Origin: Accumulibacter sp.
GTDB taxonomy: Bacteria; Pseudomonadota; Gammaproteobacteria; Burkholderiales; Rhodocyclaceae
Direction: 5' to 3'
DNA: 5,987 nucleotides
Assembly: GCA_003538495.1 (NCBI GenBank)
Contig: DPSD01000386.1
Location: forward strand, 1-5,987
Both the position numbers and the translations under genes were made by a program. Positions 5,725 to 5,987 of this stretch are shown in pieces. The number at the start of each line of letters is the position of its first letter. Within the stretch, counting starts at the first letter, position 1. Under the pieces are notes generated by a model that made no database searches, had not been told where the DNA came from, and was given only the letters and a program-made list of their open reading frames with translations.

Positions 5725-5987
5725 CCTCGCACCTCCGGGTCGCTCCAGTCGGGGACCGCGAGCACGCCACTCTTCAACTCGGCGCGGAAGAAGCGGGGCC
5801 GCGGGTCGGCCGGGTTGTCGAAATCCAGATCGTGCAACATCCAGCCAAGGTCGCGACTTTCGGGGATCGGCTCGGAGGCTTCGTCGACGCCGTCGACGAG
5901 TCGAAAGTCGCAAGCGAACTCCCGGCAACCCAGATACGGCTGGTTGACGCACTGTCCCTTGCGTGCCCGGCGCTCGAACATGGCCAT
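5721..5987 (-). CDS. cas5c: Cas5c (Cas5d), pre-crRNA endoribonuclease, C-terminal part only
   Basis: Only the last 88 codons are in the window; the gene continues past the right edge. The ATG at the edge is probably an internal methionine, since Cas5c proteins are usually over 200 residues. In type I-C, Cas5c replaces Cas6: it cuts the repeat hairpin and stays bound to the crRNA 5' handle in Cascade. The visible part shows GQCVNQPYLGCREFACDF, then PIPESRDLGWMLHDLDF and PRFFRAELKSGVLAVP, all recognisable in the C-terminal half of the family. The active-site residues known from other Cas5c proteins lie in the missing part, so activity cannot be judged. The TGA stop overlaps the cas8c ATG. Confidence 0.93.
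   Translation of the reverse strand: MAMFERRARKGQCVNQPYLGCREFACDFRLVDGVDEASEPIPESRDLGWMLHDLDFDNPADPRPRFFRAELKSGVLAVPDWSDPEVRG

Noticed and set aside
5725..5952. Upstream extension of cas8c by 76 codons
   Set aside because: The extension is arginine- and proline-rich and lies out of frame over cas5c. The ATG at 5724 has its own GGAGGT site and matches the family N-terminus.

Overview
The window is the adaptation end and most of the effector end of a type I-C CRISPR-Cas locus. Everything is transcribed leftward (minus strand). In transcription order it holds the 3' end of cas5c (cut by the window edge), cas8c with an internal start for the small subunit Cas11c, cas7c, a small non-cas gene, cas4, cas1, cas2, a leader of about 190 bases, and the first seven repeats of the array, which runs off the left edge. 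The helicase-nuclease cas3 and the rest of cas5c would lie beyond the right edge.

The DNA is GC-rich with strongly GC-biased third codon positions. The Cas proteins resemble those of GC-rich proteobacteria. A betaproteobacterium or gammaproteobacterium is a reasonable guess, but nothing here fixes the taxon.

Layout by region: 1-462 CRISPR array (seven identical 36-base repeats, six spacers of 34-36 bases); 463-653 leader with an AT-rich island and three copies of a TGCGCGAACC-type motif; 654-944 cas2; 951-1982 cas1; 1985-2617 cas4; 2610-2930 small gene; 2931-3060 a 130-base gap, the largest between genes of the operon; 3061-3963 cas7c; 3973-5724 cas8c, with cas11c at 3973-4365 in the same frame; 5721-5987 cas5c, partial. 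Most junctions are overlaps or gaps under 10 bases, and several Shine-Dalgarno sequences overlap the upstream stop codon, so the genes look translationally coupled in one operon.

How they work together: Cas4, Cas1 and Cas2 select, trim and integrate new spacers at the leader end (right end of the array as drawn). Cas5c processes the pre-crRNA at the repeat hairpin. Cas5c, Cas7c, Cas8c and Cas11c form the Cascade complex that finds DNA targets.

The most unusual element is the small gene between cas7c and cas4. Its first 14 residues look like the start of a DUF433 antitoxin. The remainder looks like the second half of a DUF5615 (PIN-like) toxin. It therefore appears to be the in-frame deletion scar of a toxin-antitoxin pair lodged inside the cas operon, and it now carries the cas4 ribosome binding site.
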